From DAISJD01 sp036821645 (GTDB lineage Bacteria > Pseudomonadota > Alphaproteobacteria > ATCC43930 > CGMCC-115725), in NCBI GenBank assembly GCA_036821645.1, contig DAISJD010000036.1, positions 1-23,911 on the forward strand: 23,911 nucleotides of DNA, given 5' to 3'. A model generated the notes under the pieces. The model was given only the letters and a program-made list of their open reading frames with translations. It did not search any database and was not told the origin of the DNA. Position numbers and translations under genes: made by a program. Shown in pieces: positions 22,311 through 23,911 of this stretch (position 1 is its first letter; every line of letters begins with the position of its first letter).

Positions 22311-23911
22311 ATGACGACCCCCCAACCGAGCGATATCGACATTGCCCGCGCCGCCGCCTTGACCCCGATCGAAACCGTGGCCGCCGCCCTCGACATCCCG
22401 GCGGACGCCGTCTATCGCTATGGGCCGTTCAAGGCGAAGCTCAGCGCCGATCTCGTCGCCACCGCCCGGTCGGCCAGTCCCGGCAAGTTGATTCTCGTCA
22501 CCGCGATCAGCCCGACCCCGGCGGGCGAAGGCAAGACCACGACCACGATCGGGCTTGGCGATGCGTTGCGCCGGTTGGGGCACCGGGTCGCGATCTGCCT
22601 GCGCGAGCCCAGCCTCGGCCCCTGTTTCGGGGCCAAGGGCGGGGCGGCGGGCGGCGGCTATGCCCAGATCGTGCCGATGGATGAAATCAACCTGCATTTC
22701 ACCGGCGATTTCCATGCGATCGGGGCCGCGAACAATCTGTTGGCGGCGATGATCGACAATCATCTCTATTGGGGCAATGCCCTCGACATCGACCCGCGCC
22801 GGATCACGTGGCGGCGCGCCCTCGACCTCAACGACCGGGCCTTGCGCCAGATCGTGGTCGGGCTTGGCCATGGCGTGGTGCGGGAAACCGGGTTCGACAT
22901 CACGGTGGCGAGCGAGGTGATGGCGATTTTCTGTCTCGCGACCTCCCTTGCCGATCTTGAGGCCCGTCTCGGGCGGATCGTGATCGGCGAGACCCGCGAT
23001 CGCCGCCCGGTGACGGCGGCGGATCTGAACGCCGCCGGGGCCATGACGGCCCTGTTGAAGGATGCGTTTCAACCCAATCTGGTCCAAACCTTGGAAGGCA
23101 CCCCCACCCTCGTCCATGGCGGGCCGTTCGCCAATATCGCCCATGGCTGCAACAGTGTGCTCGCCACCCAAACGGCGCTCGGCCTTGCCGATTACGTCGT
23201 GACCGAGGCGGGGTTCGGGGCCGATCTCGGGGCCGAAAAATTCTTGGATATCAAATGCCGGATGGCAGGTCTGGAGCCTGCCGCCGCCGTCGTGGTGGCG
23301 ACGATCCGGGCGCTTAAAATGCATGGTGGGGTGGCGCGCGCCGATCTCGACCAAGAAAATATCCCGGCCCTTGCGCGCGGGGCCGACAATCTGCGCCGCC
23401 ATGTCGCCAACTTGCAAAAATTCGGCCTGCCCGTGGTGGTGGCCCTCAATCATTTCACCAAGGATACGGATGGGGAGATCGCGGCCCTGATGGCGATCGG
23501 CGATGAATTGGGCGTGCCGGTCCATCTCTGCCGCCATTGGGCGACGGGCGGGGCGGGGGCCTTGGATCTCGCCCGGTCCGTGGTCGAGACCGTGGGGCGC
23601 GAGACGGCGCGGTTCCGCCCCCTCTATCCCGATGGGATGGGGCTTGCCGACAAGATCGCAACCATCGCCCGCGACATTTACGGGGCCGCCGACATTGCCG
23701 TGGCCCCAGCCGCGCAAAAGAAACTCGACGCCCTGACCGCAGGGGGCTACGGCCATCTGCCGGTCTGCATGGCCAAGACCCAATATAGTTTTTCAACCGA
23801 CCCCGACCGGCGCGGTGCGCCCAGCGGCCACACGATCCCCGTGCGCGACGTGCGGCTGGCCGCCGGGGCCGGGTTCATCGTGGTCCTGTGCGGCGACATC
23901 ATGACCATGCC
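22311..23911 (+). CDS. fhs: Formate-tetrahydrofolate ligase, 3' end outside window
   Basis: Fhs is a cytoplasmic enzyme that joins formate and tetrahydrofolate, using ATP, to 10-formyltetrahydrofolate for purine and formyl-methionine synthesis or formate assimilation. The window encodes 533 residues, and the family length is about 555-560, so only the C-terminal tip is missing. The phosphate-binding loop TPAGEGKTT is at residues 69-77, followed by LREPSLGPCFGAKGG, MDEINLHFTGDFHAI, RETGFDITVASEVMAI, HGGPFANIAHGCNS and TEAGFGADLGAEKF. These are all highly conserved. AAGG lies about 10 bp before the ATG at 22311. The gene is GC-rich (67-75% in sampled lines) next to a 35% GC leader. The partner gene folD is not seen here. 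Confidence 0.97.
   Translation, partial: MTTPQPSDIDIARAAALTPIETVAAALDIPADAVYRYGPFKAKLSADLVATARSASPGKLILVTAISPTPAGEGKTTTTIGLGDALRRLGHRVAICLREPSLGPCFGAKGGAAGGGYAQIVPMDEINLHFTGDFHAIGAANNLLAAMIDNHLYWGNALDIDPRRITWRRALDLNDRALRQIVVGLGHGVVRETGFDITVASEVMAIFCLATSLADLEARLGRIVIGETRDRRPVTAADLNAAGAMTALLKDAFQPNLVQTLEGTPTLVHGGPFANIAHGCNSVLATQTALGLADYVVTEAGFGADLGAEKFLDIKCRMAGLEPAAAVVVATIRALKMHGGVARADLDQENIPALARGADNLRRHVANLQKFGLPVVVALNHFTKDTDGEIAALMAIGDELGVPVHLCRHWATGGAGALDLARSVVETVGRETARFRPLYPDGMGLADKIATIARDIYGAADIAVAPAAQKKLDALTAGGYGHLPVCMAKTQYSFSTDPDRRGAPSGHTIPVRDVRLAAGAGFIVVLCGDIMTM

Noticed and set aside
22110..23783. 557-codon open frame on the minus strand across fhs
   Set aside because: It lies opposite fhs, which has unmistakable conserved motifs throughout. 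The protein is low-complexity in Gly, Arg, His and Asp, as expected from an antisense frame of a GC-rich gene.

Overview
The window looks like chromosomal DNA of a moderately high-GC alphaproteobacterium, probably of the Rhodospirillales type. Supporting this are a secB / fxsA / tim44-like / mltA / smr neighbourhood, a ubiA - rsmE - gshA (class 3) neighbourhood, a DUF4170 protein, a bacterial ETF-beta lysine methyltransferase homologue and CcmAB haem export genes. I see no rRNA, tRNA, CRISPR array, insertion sequence or phage gene. GATC is visibly over-represented.

Layout. Positions 1-5196 are all on the minus strand. In the direction of transcription they run tim44-like, mltA, lutA, lutB, lutC, then the start of an smr-type gene that leaves the window. 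The lactate-oxidation genes lutABC sit inside what is otherwise an envelope / housekeeping cluster. From 5416 to 7082 the plus strand carries fxsA, a histidine phosphatase and secB, closed by a strong terminator. ubiD (minus) converges on that terminator. Then come a DUF4170 gene behind a structured leader, and a Tat-exported PhoD phosphatase behind a nested palindrome and ahead of a second strong terminator.

From 11254 to 16601 there are an ETF-beta lysine methyltransferase homologue (minus), an MFS organic-anion transporter (plus), ubiA (minus), rsmE (plus) and gshA (plus). A GT87-type membrane glycosyltransferase with an AT-rich 5' end and a secreted DUF1223 protein follow. Next is a plus-strand run of ccmA, ccmB and a crotonase-family gene. 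It converges on a small SAM-methyltransferase-like gene (minus).

The last segment is the only long gene-free stretch. It is about 520 bp, with 35% GC measured over 21901-22140, and lies between that methyltransferase and fhs (formate-tetrahydrofolate ligase). fhs is about 70% GC in sampled lines and runs off the window end. The stretch carries helically spaced T-tracts, a bulged palindrome, a 10-bp direct repeat at two-turn spacing and tiny upstream ORFs, so it is the most interesting regulatory region here. I do not see a clear, wholly new multigene system. The best leads are the fhs control region, the phoD palindrome with paired GANTC sites, the DUF4170 leader, and the atypical crotonase linked to ccmAB.
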